47,385 nt of DNA from DAONJL01 sp035405645 [NCBI: bacterium] (GTDB taxonomy: Bacteria > JAGOBX01 > DAONJL01): assembly GCA_035405645.1 (NCBI GenBank), contig DAONJL010000012.1, positions 9,579 to 56,963 on the forward strand, written 5' to 3'. The first letter of the stretch is position 1, and every line of letters begins with the position of its first letter. A model generated the notes under the pieces. That model ran no database searches. It was not told the DNA's origin and saw only the letters and a program-made list of their open reading frames with translations. The position numbers were made by a program, and so were the translations under genes. This document shows, one piece after another, positions 1 through 8,594 of the stretch.

Positions 1-1
1 T

Positions 2-337
2 TTTTTTTCTTTTGTCGATGCTGATAAAAAATTAAAATTAACAGAAAAAAATTACTTAATAAATTTAGAGCATATAAAAAAATATAAAGCAATAAAAGGG
101 AAATTTCCTGATACATTAGAAAATTTAATTTCTGATACTTATATTGAAAATGGTCAAACTATATATTTTACTGATAATATTTTACCTGAATATTTATCTG
201 GTAAATTTTCAAATAAAGTAAAAATTGGTTTTGAACCTGATGTTAATGGTAATGGCTGGCTATATGATAAAAATACTGGTAACTTGAAAATAAATAATAA
301 AAAGATAAGATTTCAATATAGTGATTTAAATAAATAA
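2..337 (+). CDS. C-terminal part of a type II secretion / type IV pseudopilin-like protein (5' end outside window)
   Basis: An open frame enters from the left edge and ends at TAA 335-337, giving 111 residues with no start inside the window. A phenylalanine-rich stretch at the edge is followed by a helix-like segment with the spacing YKAIKGKFPDTLENLI (residues about 28-43), which matches the GspG-type pattern of a helix, then Y-x-x-x-x-G-x-x-P, then a Leu-rich turn. Near the end, NGNGWLYDKNTG resembles the Gly-Trp-x-x-Asp-x-x-x-Gly tail of secreted pseudopilins. Members of this family form short periplasmic pilus-like fibres in secretion or adhesion machines. The N-terminal methylation site and hydrophobic helix are not visible, so the family call rests on the C-terminal pattern only and is moderate to weak. 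A 200-bp gap with its own promoter separates it from the next gene. Confidence 0.42.
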   Translation, partial: FFSFVDADKKLKLTEKNYLINLEHIKKYKAIKGKFPDTLENLISDTYIENGQTIYFTDNILPEYLSGKFSNKVKIGFEPDVNGNGWLYDKNTGNLKINNKKIRFQYSDLNK

Positions 338-339
338 TG

Positions 340-385
340 AATTGCAAATTAATATTTTTATTTGTGTAATTTTTAATTGCAAATT
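340..385. repeat. 11-bp direct repeat AATTGCAAATT, two copies 35 bp apart
   Basis: AATTGCAAATT occurs at 340-350 and again at 375-385, just after the pseudopilin stop and upstream of the 448-477 promoter. Each copy is nearly palindromic, the shape expected of a half-operator, but in such AT-rich DNA chance is a real alternative. No regulator is known for it. Confidence 0.35.
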
Positions 386-447
386 TCAAATAAAATTCGA
401 ACTTTTAAAAAGTTTTAATAATTACAAAAAAATTCTTAAATATTTTA

Positions 448-477
448 TTGACTAATTTAATTTTAATTTTATAAAAT
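448..477 (+). promoter_or_regulatory. sigma70-type promoter for the 538 gene
   Basis: TTGACT (448-453) is followed 18 bp later by TAAAAT (472-477); TATAAA at 470-475 is an alternative with a 16-bp spacer. This would put the transcript start near 485 and leave a leader of about 50 nt with an AGGTGAT ribosome site before ATG 538. Confidence 0.5.
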
Positions 478-537
478 ATTATAGAAATTATCTAATACTG
501 GTTGTGAATAAAAATGAAATTAATTTAGGTGATATGT

Positions 538-1572
538 ATGGAAAATAATAATGTTGAAACAATTATGAATGAATTTGGATTGGAAGAAGAGCGTGCAAAA
601 AGATTATTAGAATTAGCTGAAAATGATGTAGCCAAAGCAAAAGAATTATTTAATAAAAAAATTTTTATTATTAAAGGACAAATATATAGTGAAAATCTAA
701 AAATATATGGATTGTTATTATTAGTATTAAATGAAAAAGATAATCAGCAAAAAATAAATAATCTTAATGTTCTTATTTCGCAAGATAAATCATTATTAAG
801 TGTGCCTGTTAATGAATCATATTCTCATTTTTATAAGAATTTTTTTGATATTTCTTTTAAAGTTCAAATGTTAACAAATATAATGAATGAAATAAATAAT
901 TTTTTATATAATAATATTGCAAATTTAAGTTCTGATGATATTTACACTTCTACTACTTCAATAAATGATAAGTTGTTATTTGATGTTATAAAAAATTCAA
1001 TAATAAAAATAACAAAGGATAATTATATACAAATAAATATAGAATCAGAACCAATTTCTTTTGTTGATTTCAATATTCCTAAATCTACTACTAAAAGTGA
1101 TATAACAAAAACTGGCGAAGATTATAAAACTGATATGGATAAAGCCAAAGAGAAAGAAATAACATTAATAAAATGTGATTTTATTTTAGCACCAGCAAAA
1201 GGGAAAACAGTTAAAGAATTAAAAGTAGGTGATATAATTTATGTTAAAATAATTGATGAAAAACCAGAAGCAAGAAAAATAGTTAGTTTTTTAAAACAAA
1301 AATATAATGGTAAATTACCGGAGTTAAGATTACCTATTTTAAAGATAGAAGAAAGTGAATCAGAACGTTTGGCAATTTATGTTCAATTAACAGAAAAAAT
1401 GCAGGGTGTAATAGTTGCTAATCAAGAAGTTAAAATTAAGGTTTATGACCCAGCAGAAGAATTATCACAAAATATGGTGCTTGATAGTAAGAGATATTTT
1501 ATTTATATTATTATTATCTTAATTGGTTTAATAATACTCTTTTTTCTTATTAAATCATTTATGAATATATAA
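538..1572 (+). CDS. UBA-like N-terminus, C-terminal membrane anchor protein, function unknown
   Basis: I do not recognise this 344-residue protein as a named family. Residues 1-45 look like a UBA/TS-N three-helix unit: an acidic helix, then ERAKRLLELAENDVAKAKEL, the pattern found in EF-Ts and NAC. A mixed, mostly soluble middle follows, with a basic/acidic stretch near residues 190-220 and a beta-rich segment near 240-310. A single hydrophobic helix near the C-terminus (about residues 320-340) would anchor it in the inner membrane with the bulk in the cytoplasm. An upstream GTG at 529 lies inside the ribosome site AGGTGAT (527-533), so ATG 538 is the better start. The next gene's AAGGAG overlaps its stop, so the two are co-transcribed and probably functionally linked. 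A role in binding another protein is inference from the UBA-like fold only. Confidence 0.6.
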   Translation: MENNNVETIMNEFGLEEERAKRLLELAENDVAKAKELFNKKIFIIKGQIYSENLKIYGLLLLVLNEKDNQQKINNLNVLISQDKSLLSVPVNESYSHFYKNFFDISFKVQMLTNIMNEINNFLYNNIANLSSDDIYTSTTSINDKLLFDVIKNSIIKITKDNYIQINIESEPISFVDFNIPKSTTKSDITKTGEDYKTDMDKAKEKEITLIKCDFILAPAKGKTVKELKVGDIIYVKIIDEKPEARKIVSFLKQKYNGKLPELRLPILKIEESESERLAIYVQLTEKMQGVIVANQEVKIKVYDPAEELSQNMVLDSKRYFIYIIIILIGLIILFFLIKSFMNI

Positions 1573-1583
1573 GGAGATGTTAA

Positions 1584-4040
1584 ATGGCTATAAACCAAAA
1601 AAAGTTTAAAAAAGGGGATATTGTTTGTTATCAAAACGAAAACTCAGATGAACTTTTTATATTACTGCAAGGTAAATTAGAGGTTCTTGTTTCTGACTTA
1701 AATACTACTGATAAAAAAGAATTATTAGAAAATAGTTTTCGTGTTGCTATTATTGATACTCCCAAATCTCCATTTGGTGAAATAAGTTTTATTTTAAAAC
1801 AACCAAGAACAGCAACTATTCGTGCTTTAGATGATTCTGTTTGTGCTGTTTTTAAAGGGACTTTACAGGAATTAAATAATTTAATTAAGAGTAATCCACA
1901 AATTGGTATTTCTATTGCCTTAAATGTAATTAAAAGATATAAAGAATGTAAAGAGATATTATTAAAAGCAAATAATTTATATAAAGAATTACAGAGTTTA
2001 TATGATAATTTTTCTTTTACTTATTACAAATTAGTTAAAGGCGCTAAAAAGCCAGAACAAATAAATAAAGATCATAAAAATGATAAAGTTTATAAATATG
2101 GAAAAGAATTAGATAGTGAAATTATTAATAGTGGTAAAACATCGCCTAATCAATTATCTGTTGCTTTACTTGAAACTGATTTGAGTAATTTATTTAATCA
2201 ACATTATGGTTTTTCTTCATTTTCAACTAAAGGAAATGTTGATTATGAATTAGCTTTATTTTTTGAGCATTTATTATCTTTACCTGTTAATGTTCTTAAT
2301 GTCATTATTCAAACTAAACCTCTTGTTATTTACTTTATGTCTCAAAAATTAGTTCAATATATTATTGTTTTTAATGGCCGTGCTTTAGAAGCAGAAAAAT
2401 ATGTTGAAGAACAAATCTCAATGTTAGTTGGTCCTGATGGATGTTTTTCAAAGTTATATCAACTTTATTTAGAATTTAAAAATGCTAATGTGCCTAATCT
2501 GACTTTATTTGAAAGAATAGTTAATATTTTATTAAAAAATACGAGAGAAAAATTAAATATGTATGTTGATATATGGGGTAAACCTTTTACTAATTTTGAT
2601 AAATATTATAAACAAAAATTTGATGAATTATTAATTACAGAAGAAAAAATAAAAGAACAAAAAATTGAAGAACAAAAAATTCAAATTATTAGTTCGAGTC
2701 AATTTGATGTAACAAATCAACTTGAGAAAATAATGAGTTTAACTTATGTTCCTGCTCAAATTAAAGAAGAATTTAGAAGTGCATATAATGAATATTTAAA
2801 AATTCAGGATAAATTTGATACTGCTGGTGAATCTAAAAAAATTAAGAAAAATTTAACTGAAAAATATTGGAATTTTACTGAACATATTTATAAAAATTTT
2901 TTAACTACTAATAGCATTTCACCAACTGAATTATTTGTTTTACGATTTGGTATTGTTGATGATTTGTTGCTTAATGATAATATTATTAATGCTTTTAAAT
3001 TAGTTCCATTTGATAAAGAAAGTAAGAAATATCCTATTTATTATGCTGATGAATGGCTACAAAAAATATATAATGAAAGTGAAGAACCAAGTATAAATGA
3101 ATTAGGTCAAACTTATAAAGAATATTTAAAAGAACAGGGTATAACAAATGAAAGTAGTTCTGGTAGTGAATATAACTGGAATTTTGCAAAATATGAAATA
3201 AATAATATGTTAAAATCTGCTGTGCGAACTTGCACTGGTTCGCTTGCTACTCAAATTCCTATTCTTGATAAAGATTTTGTTGTTGGTAATCCAGAAGAAA
3301 CTCTATTAAATAAAGAACGATTGGAAAAAGCAATTGATAAAATTCTGGATAAAACATTTTCTTTATTTTATCGAGAAGTTCGTGTAATTTATGAAAATCA
3401 AAAAACAGATTATTTTAAAAAAGAAATCGCACCTAATTTTATTATTGTTCCGATTTTTGGTTCGCGTGTGTTATGCTGGCAGGAACTTGTTGGTAGTAAT
3501 AAAGCATCACGCGGGAGAATTCTCGTGCCTTTAATACCAACTGAAAATATTGAAGAAATGTTAAAATGGGGTTTAGCAAGTTTTTATTGGGAATTAAATA
3601 AAACAATTGCAGGACCGAGTTGGGGCGATCCGATTGAAGGTGGCGTTACTGGTAAATATTTTGATTATACTTCTACTTATAAACAAAATAAAGATATTAC
3701 TGATGAAGCAAAAGAAAAAATAAATGAATTATTTAAAAAATATACTACAACTCGTGATAGATTTGCCGCAGAATATTTATTATGGATAAATTATGAAAGT
3801 GAAGGAATTGCAAAATTAAATAAAGTTAGTAGAGATATTTTTTATAATTATGTTCCTTTTAGAAAAAGCATTCGTGACAAATTACAGGCTACACCATTAT
3901 TTGAAAGTTTAGGCAGAAAATTTGATAACCTTGCTAAAAAAGAAATTATGTTATTACAAAATAAAATTAAAAAATTAGAAAATGAAAATATTAAAGTTCC
4001 ACAAGAATTAATTGATGCTACTAATTTTTATAATATCTAA
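1584..4040 (+). CDS. Large protein with N-terminal cyclic-nucleotide-binding domain
   Basis: This is an 818-residue protein. Residues 1-125 form a cyclic-nucleotide-binding domain: FKKGDIVCYQ opens the beta roll, FILLQGKLEVL follows, and the phosphate-binding cassette is readable as FGEISF (64-69) with PRTATIRA (74-81), keeping the conserved Glu and the Arg that contacts the cyclic phosphate. The remaining 690 residues are mostly helical, with a Lys/Glu-rich segment near 350-375 and a C-terminal coiled-coil stretch near 790-805. I see no helix-turn-helix, so it is not a CRP-type regulator, and no kinase, cyclase or channel motif. AAGGAG at 1571-1576 gives a clear start. It follows the UBA-like gene by 11 bp and is 3 bp from acpS. 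It is likely a cytoplasmic sensor of cAMP or cGMP with an unknown output; the ligand is inferred from the intact cassette. Confidence 0.72.
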   Translation: MAINQKKFKKGDIVCYQNENSDELFILLQGKLEVLVSDLNTTDKKELLENSFRVAIIDTPKSPFGEISFILKQPRTATIRALDDSVCAVFKGTLQELNNLIKSNPQIGISIALNVIKRYKECKEILLKANNLYKELQSLYDNFSFTYYKLVKGAKKPEQINKDHKNDKVYKYGKELDSEIINSGKTSPNQLSVALLETDLSNLFNQHYGFSSFSTKGNVDYELALFFEHLLSLPVNVLNVIIQTKPLVIYFMSQKLVQYIIVFNGRALEAEKYVEEQISMLVGPDGCFSKLYQLYLEFKNANVPNLTLFERIVNILLKNTREKLNMYVDIWGKPFTNFDKYYKQKFDELLITEEKIKEQKIEEQKIQIISSSQFDVTNQLEKIMSLTYVPAQIKEEFRSAYNEYLKIQDKFDTAGESKKIKKNLTEKYWNFTEHIYKNFLTTNSISPTELFVLRFGIVDDLLLNDNIINAFKLVPFDKESKKYPIYYADEWLQKIYNESEEPSINELGQTYKEYLKEQGITNESSSGSEYNWNFAKYEINNMLKSAVRTCTGSLATQIPILDKDFVVGNPEETLLNKERLEKAIDKILDKTFSLFYREVRVIYENQKTDYFKKEIAPNFIIVPIFGSRVLCWQELVGSNKASRGRILVPLIPTENIEEMLKWGLASFYWELNKTIAGPSWGDPIEGGVTGKYFDYTSTYKQNKDITDEAKEKINELFKKYTTTRDRFAAEYLLWINYESEGIAKLNKVSRDIFYNYVPFRKSIRDKLQATPLFESLGRKFDNLAKKEIMLLQNKIKKLENENIKVPQELIDATNFYNI

Positions 4041-4043
4041 ATA

Positions 4044-4427
4044 ATGAACCAGATTGTAAATATTGGAGTAGATATCATTGAAATAAATCGAATAAAAGAA
4101 TCTATTAATAAATTTGGCTCAAAATTTTTAGAAAAAATTTTTACTGATAATGAAATTAAATATTGTAAATCAAAGAAAAGATGTGAAGAAAGTTTTGCTG
4201 TTAGATTTTGTGCTAAAGAATCAATTATGAAAATTTTTAAAACTGGGTGGGCTAAAGGAATCAACTGGCGTGATATTGAAATATTAAATGATAAAAATGG
4301 TCAACCAAAAATCAAATTGTATAATAAAGCACTTGAATTTAAAAAAAAATTAAAAATAAAAAAGTTTCTTGTCTCTCTTTCGCATTCTAATGTTTCTGCT
4401 ATTGCTTTTGTTTTAGCTATTAAATAA
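4044..4427 (+). CDS. acpS: Holo-[acyl-carrier-protein] synthase
   Basis: AcpS transfers 4'-phosphopantetheine from coenzyme A to the serine of acyl carrier protein, which is needed for fatty acid and lipid A synthesis in the cytoplasm. The 127-residue length is normal. The opening NIGVDIIEINRI carries the metal-binding Asp (residue 10), and SFAVRFCAKESIMK (about 52-65) is the family's second signature with the catalytic Glu and Lys. The C-terminal LVSLSHSNVSAIAFVLA is also typical. The ATG lies 3 bp after the previous stop and no Shine-Dalgarno is obvious, so translation may depend on coupling. It sits in a run with ribD and rsmE, a housekeeping mix without an evident shared pathway. Confidence 0.93.
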   Translation: MNQIVNIGVDIIEINRIKESINKFGSKFLEKIFTDNEIKYCKSKKRCEESFAVRFCAKESIMKIFKTGWAKGINWRDIEILNDKNGQPKIKLYNKALEFKKKLKIKKFLVSLSHSNVSAIAFVLAIK

Positions 4428-4438
4428 AAATTTATTTT

Positions 4439-5539
4439 ATGCAAATACATAATTCAAATTATTATTTAAAGTATGCATTAAAATTAGCAAAAAAAAGCAA
4501 AGGTAAAACAAGTTTAAATCCTGCTGTTGGCTGTGTTATTGAAAAAAATGGGAAAATAATTGGAAAAGGTTTTCATCAATATTTTGGAGGTCCACACGCT
4601 GAAATTGAAGCAATAAATAGTTTAACAGAACCTCCTGAAAATAGTTCTATGTATGTTACTTTAGAGCCTTGCTCGCATTTTGGAAAAACTCCGCCCTGTG
4701 TTGATGAGATTATTAAATATAAATTCAAAAAAGTTATTATTGGTATGCAGGATGTTAATCCTCTTGTAAATGGCGCTGGTATTACTAAATTAAAAAATGC
4801 TGGTATTGAAGTTGAAATAAATAATTTGAATAATCAAATAAATTATTTTTATCGTGATTTTATTAAATTTATTAAAACAGGTCAACCTTTTATTAGATTG
4901 AAAGCAGCAATATCTATTGATGGAAAAATAGCATTAAAAAATGGTATGAGTAAATGGATAACAAATTTTTCTGCTCGTAAATTTGTTCATAAACTTCGTA
5001 ATGAAGTTGATGCTATTTTGATTGGTGTAAATACACTTTTAATTGATAATCCAGAATTAACTGTCAGACATATTAAAAATAGTAATGAAAATTATAAGAT
5101 TATTCTTGATACAAGTTTAAAAACAAAATTAGATTGTAATATTTTTAAATCTAATAAATTTGAAAGAATAATTATAATTACTGCTTCAAATAATTTTGAC
5201 AAAATAAATTCTTTTAAAGATAAAGGTGTAAATATAATTAAAACAGAAATAGAAAAAAATGGCTTATTAAATTTAAAATCAGTTTTAAATGATTTAACAA
5301 AATTTGGTATTAAAGACATATTGGTAGAAGGTGGCTCTAAAATATTTACTTATTTTTTAGTTAATAATTTAGTTGATGAATTTTATTTTTTTATTTCCAA
5401 TAAAATAATTGGTAATGATGGTCTACCTGTTTTTGGTGATTTGAATTTATCTGAATTTGAATATTTTTTATCACCGATTAACATTAAAAAATTTCAGGAT
5501 AATATTTTAATTCATTCTTGTAAATTTAGTTATAAATAA
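4439..5539 (+). CDS. ribD: Bifunctional diaminohydroxyphosphoribosylaminopyrimidine deaminase / 5-amino-6-(5-phosphoribosylamino)uracil reductase
   Basis: RibD carries out the second and third steps of riboflavin synthesis: zinc-dependent deamination of the pyrimidine ring, then NADPH-dependent reduction of the ribose. The 366-residue length fits both domains. The N-terminal deaminase shows GPHAEIEA (His53, Glu55) and LEPCSHFGKTPPC (Cys78, Cys87), which are the zinc ligands and proton shuttle. The reductase half starts near residue 150 with FIRLKAAISIDGKIAL and includes DAILIGVNTLLIDNPELTVR and a late VEGGSKIF loop. No other rib gene is in the window, so the pathway is scattered. The stop TAA overlaps the next ATG by one base (TAATG), implying coupling to rsmE. 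Confidence 0.95.
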   Translation: MQIHNSNYYLKYALKLAKKSKGKTSLNPAVGCVIEKNGKIIGKGFHQYFGGPHAEIEAINSLTEPPENSSMYVTLEPCSHFGKTPPCVDEIIKYKFKKVIIGMQDVNPLVNGAGITKLKNAGIEVEINNLNNQINYFYRDFIKFIKTGQPFIRLKAAISIDGKIALKNGMSKWITNFSARKFVHKLRNEVDAILIGVNTLLIDNPELTVRHIKNSNENYKIILDTSLKTKLDCNIFKSNKFERIIIITASNNFDKINSFKDKGVNIIKTEIEKNGLLNLKSVLNDLTKFGIKDILVEGGSKIFTYFLVNNLVDEFYFFISNKIIGNDGLPVFGDLNLSEFEYFLSPINIKKFQDNILIHSCKFSYK

Positions 5540-6264
5540 TGGAATTAAGAGACCATAGATTTTTTATAAATGATTTTTTTGAAAATAAAATTTTTGAACT
5601 TACAAAATTTGATGCTCATCATATAATAAATGTTTTAAGATTAAAAATTGGTGATTTAATTGAAATAGCATTTTTAGATAAAGTATATTTATGTGAAATA
5701 AAAAAAATTGAAAAACAAAAATTATTCATCTTGCCTAAAGAATATTTGTATTCAATAAAGGAAGAAAAAACAAAAATAAATTTAATAACAGCAATACCAA
5801 AATTAAATAGATATGATATATTATTAGAAAAATGCACAGAATTGGGAATTAATGAAATAATTCCAATAATTACAAAACGAAGTATAAAAAAAAATATAAC
5901 AAAAACAATAATTGACCGTCAGAAAAAAATAATATTATCTGCAGCAAAACAATCACGACGCGATACTATCCCAAAACTATATGAACCAATAAATATTTTT
6001 GATTTGATTGCTCTGATAAAAAAAGATAGTTTAAAAATTGTTTTTTATGAAAAAAGCAATAATGTGATAAATTCAATTAATTTTGATATTTCTAATAATA
6101 TTTATTATCTAATCGGTCCAGAAGGTAGTTTAACAGATGAGGAAATTAAATACTTAATAGAAAATAATTTTATTAGTGTTAAATTAAATACACCAATTTT
6201 ACGCGTCGAAACTGCTGCTATTACTGGTTTAATTGTTATTTTAAATAAATTAAATAAAATATGA
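5539..6264 (+). CDS. rsmE: 16S rRNA (uracil(1498)-N3)-methyltransferase
   Basis: RsmE methylates U1498 of 16S rRNA in the small subunit, using S-adenosylmethionine. The 241 residues are the usual length for this SPOUT-fold enzyme. An N-terminal PUA-like part (about 1-70, with DAHHIINVLRLKIGD) precedes the catalytic part. YLIGPEGSLTDEEI (about 190-203) and ILRVETAAITGL near the C-terminus form the trefoil knot that binds the cofactor. The family usually reads GPEGG; here the second Gly is Ser, a mild change. Start is ATG 5539, overlapping the ribD stop by one base. A separate promoter follows, so this probably ends the first transcription unit. Confidence 0.93.
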   Translation: MELRDHRFFINDFFENKIFELTKFDAHHIINVLRLKIGDLIEIAFLDKVYLCEIKKIEKQKLFILPKEYLYSIKEEKTKINLITAIPKLNRYDILLEKCTELGINEIIPIITKRSIKKNITKTIIDRQKKIILSAAKQSRRDTIPKLYEPINIFDLIALIKKDSLKIVFYEKSNNVINSINFDISNNIYYLIGPEGSLTDEEIKYLIENNFISVKLNTPILRVETAAITGLIVILNKLNKI

Positions 6265-6303
6265 AAATTATCGAAAATTTAAGTCATCATCAAATAAAAT
6301 GTA

Positions 6304-6332
6304 TTGACAAAATTTTTTTCTGATTATAAATT
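6304..6332 (+). promoter_or_regulatory. sigma70-type promoter for the STAS-lpxB unit
   Basis: A perfect -35 TTGACA (6304-6309) is followed by TAAATT (6327-6332) at a 17-bp spacing, or TATAAA (6325-6330) at 15 bp. The transcript would start near 6338 and carry AAGAAAGGA ahead of ATG 6370. The TTG of the -35 box is also the first codon of an apparent longer frame, which is why the gene start is placed downstream. Confidence 0.5.
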
Positions 6333-6369
6333 TTTTAATATTTTATTTTTGAAGAAAGGAAAAAATTTT

Positions 6370-6714
6370 ATGATTAAAACAAATGTTAAAAATAATATTT
6401 TTCTTATTTATTTTACAGAAAATATAAATAAAAATAATTTAAATAATATTAAAGAAAATTTAGAGAAAGAAAAAATAGATAATTATAATAATATTCTTAT
6501 AAATTTAAAAGATGTTAATTATATTGATTCAACTGGCTTAAATTTTTTACTGGCATTAACAAAAAATATAAGGCAAAAAAATGGTGAAATTAAAATCTGT
6601 TATTTAAATGATTATTTAAAAAATTTATTTCAATTAACAAAATTATTAGAATACTTCAAAATTTATGATACAGAAGAACAGGCTTTAAATGACTTCAATA
6701 AATCTAAGAAATAA
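6370..6714 (+). CDS. STAS-domain protein, anti-sigma factor antagonist type
   Basis: This is a single-domain STAS protein of 114 residues from ATG 6370, preceded by GAAAGGA at 8-bp spacing. The signature YIDSTGLNFLLAL (residues 51-63) contains the DSTGL motif, in which Ser54 is the residue phosphorylated by partner anti-sigma kinases in SpoIIAA/RsbV proteins. In that family, dephosphorylated protein captures the kinase and frees a sigma factor or other effector. Neither a kinase of the RsbW/SpoIIAB type nor a PP2C phosphatase is in the window. An upstream TTG at 6304 would add 22 residues, but it is the -35 box of the promoter, so I reject it. It heads a unit with a glycosyltransferase, lpxB and a PqqD-like protein. 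Confidence 0.85.
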   Translation: MIKTNVKNNIFLIYFTENINKNNLNNIKENLEKEKIDNYNNILINLKDVNYIDSTGLNFLLALTKNIRQKNGEIKICYLNDYLKNLFQLTKLLEYFKIYDTEEQALNDFNKSKK

Positions 6715-6719
6715 TTTTA

Positions 6720-7475
6720 ATGAATAATGAAAAAATTAAAATCTCTATAATTATTCCCTGCTATAATGAAGAAAGACGAATACCAAAAACATTAGATAAA
6801 ATTTCTTTTTATATTCAAAAAAAAGAAGAAGAGACAGATAAATATTTATTTCAAATCATTGTGATAGATAATAATTCTACTGATGGCACAATAAATAAGT
6901 TAAAAGAAAAACAGGCAAATTTTAATGATTATTTAATAATTATAGCAAATGAATATAAGGGAAAAGGTTGGGCAATTAAAAAAGGTGTATTAAATTCTGA
7001 TGGCGATATTATTTTATTTACTGATGCTGATTTATCCACGCCTATTGAAGAATTGGATAAAGCATTAGTAGAAATAGAAAAAAATGGTGCTGACATTGTT
7101 ATTGCTTCAAGACAACATAAAGAATCGCAAATATTAAAACGCCAGAATTATATGAGAGAAACAATGGGTAAAATTTTTAATAAAATAATGAATTTAATAT
7201 TAAATACTGGTTTTAAAGATACACAATGCGGTTTTAAAGTTTTTAAAAAAGATGTTGCATTAAAATTATTTAATTTATCACAGATTAAAGGATTTGCTTT
7301 TGATGCAGAAATAATTTTTTTAGCAGAAAAAATTGGCTATAAAATTGTTGAAATTCCTGTTGTCTGGATAAATTCAAAATCATCAAAAGTTAAAATGTTT
7401 TCTGATTCGTTAAATATGATTATTGATACTCTGAAAGTAAGAATAAATTATCAAAAAGGAATATATAAATTATAA
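6720..7475 (+). CDS. Family 2 glycosyltransferase, dolichyl/polyprenyl-phosphate glucosyltransferase type
   Basis: This 251-residue cytoplasmic or membrane-associated enzyme resembles ALG5-type transferases, which move a sugar from a nucleotide donor to a polyprenyl phosphate. IIIPCYNEERRIPKTL (about 10-25) opens the GT-A fold, VIDNNSTDGT (about 49-58) follows, and FTDADLSTPIEEL (about 100-112) gives the DxD metal site. QCGFKVFKKD and GFAFDAEIIFLAEKIGYKIVEIPV are characteristic of this subgroup. There are no C-terminal membrane helices, unlike DPM-GtrA fusions. Upstream lies the STAS gene (6 bp) and downstream lpxB (4 bp), so a role in building a lipid-linked sugar for the envelope is plausible. 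The exact donor cannot be read from sequence. Confidence 0.88.
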   Translation: MNNEKIKISIIIPCYNEERRIPKTLDKISFYIQKKEEETDKYLFQIIVIDNNSTDGTINKLKEKQANFNDYLIIIANEYKGKGWAIKKGVLNSDGDIILFTDADLSTPIEELDKALVEIEKNGADIVIASRQHKESQILKRQNYMRETMGKIFNKIMNLILNTGFKDTQCGFKVFKKDVALKLFNLSQIKGFAFDAEIIFLAEKIGYKIVEIPVVWINSKSSKVKMFSDSLNMIIDTLKVRINYQKGIYKL

Positions 7476-7478
7476 CTT

Positions 7479-8594
7479 ATGAAAAAAGTTTTAGCAATAT
7501 GTGGTGAAACTTCTGGTGACTTACATTTATCTAATCTTATCAAAAATTTATTAAAGCAAAATCCTGATTTGCAGATTGATGCCGTTTGTGGTGAACATAC
7601 TGAAAAAAATAAAATAAATAAATTATTTGATATTAAAGAAATGAATTTTATGGGTTTTTTTGAAATTTTTAAAAATTTAAGAAAAATAATTTCAATTGAA
7701 AACAAGATTAAAAATTTTATAAGAAATAATAATTATTCACTTGTCATTTTAGTTGATTATCCTGGCTTAAATTTACGGCTCGCTCAATTTTGTTTTAATA
7801 ATGATCTTCCTGTTATTTATTATATTTGTCCTCAAATCTGGGCGTGGCATTATTCTCGAATTTATAAACTGATTAAGTTTTGTAAAAAATTATTAGTTAT
7901 TTTCAGATTTGAAGAAGAAATATATAAAAAAGAAAATTTTAATGAAGTTTATTTTATTGGTCATCCTTTATTAGATGTATTTAATAATTATCAGTGTAAA
8001 GAATTAAAAAAAGATTATATAGCAATTTTACCTGGTTCACGAATGCAGGAGATAAAAAAAATTTTACCTATTCAAATTGAGGTTTCAAAATTATTATATC
8101 ATAAATTTGATAAAAATTTTAAATTTTTAGTATCTTTTCAAAATACTGAAATAGAAAATAGTTTTAAAGATATGTTGCCCAATTTTATTGAATATTACAC
8201 TGGTAATATTTATGAAATTTTATCACGCTCTTATTTTGCTTTAGTTACAAGTGGCACTGCAACTCTGGAAACTGCTTTATTTGAAATTCCAATGTTTGTT
8301 TTTTATAAGGTAAATTTTTTATCTGCTTTACTTGCTAAATATTTGATAAACATTAAAAATATTTCGTTGGTTAATATTGTATTGAATAAAACTGTTGTGC
8401 CAGAATATTTACAGAATAATTTAATTCCTGAAAAAATTGCTGAAGATGCATTTAAATTATTGAAAAATGAAAACGAATATTATAGAATTAAATCTGAATT
8501 AAAAAAGATAAAGAGTCTATTACAGAATGGTGAGAATAAAAGTCCAAATGAATATGCAGCAAAAATTATAAATGATTATTTAGTTAGTTTATGA
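7479..8594 (+). CDS. lpxB: Lipid-A-disaccharide synthase
   Basis: LpxB joins UDP-2,3-diacylglucosamine to lipid X to make the lipid A disaccharide on the inner face of the cytoplasmic membrane. The 371 residues are full length for this GT19 enzyme. Family marks are the opening LAICGETSGDLHLSNLI, MNFMGFFEIFKNL, LVDYPGLNLRLA (about 90-101), YYICPQIWAWHYSRI, GHPLLDVF, LPGSRMQEIKKILP and TSGTATLETALFEIPMFVFYK. With lpxH elsewhere in the window it shows that this organism makes lipid A. The final ATGA overlaps the next gene by 4 bp, which indicates tight translational coupling to the PqqD-like protein and confirms that UGA is used as a stop here. Confidence 0.95.
   Translation: MKKVLAICGETSGDLHLSNLIKNLLKQNPDLQIDAVCGEHTEKNKINKLFDIKEMNFMGFFEIFKNLRKIISIENKIKNFIRNNNYSLVILVDYPGLNLRLAQFCFNNDLPVIYYICPQIWAWHYSRIYKLIKFCKKLLVIFRFEEEIYKKENFNEVYFIGHPLLDVFNNYQCKELKKDYIAILPGSRMQEIKKILPIQIEVSKLLYHKFDKNFKFLVSFQNTEIENSFKDMLPNFIEYYTGNIYEILSRSYFALVTSGTATLETALFEIPMFVFYKVNFLSALLAKYLINIKNISLVNIVLNKTVVPEYLQNNLIPEKIAEDAFKLLKNENEYYRIKSELKKIKSLLQNGENKSPNEYAAKIINDYLVSL

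Noticed and set aside
529-537. GTG start three codons before the UBA-like protein
   Set aside because: It lies within the ribosome site AGGTGAT; ATG 538 has correct spacing.
6261-6323. 20-residue frame between rsmE and the STAS gene
   Set aside because: No ribosome site and it runs through the promoter; no reason to call it a gene.
6304-6369. TTG start adding 22 residues to the STAS protein
   Set aside because: The TTG is the -35 box TTGACA of a good promoter; ATG 6370 has GAAAGGA and starts the conserved domain.
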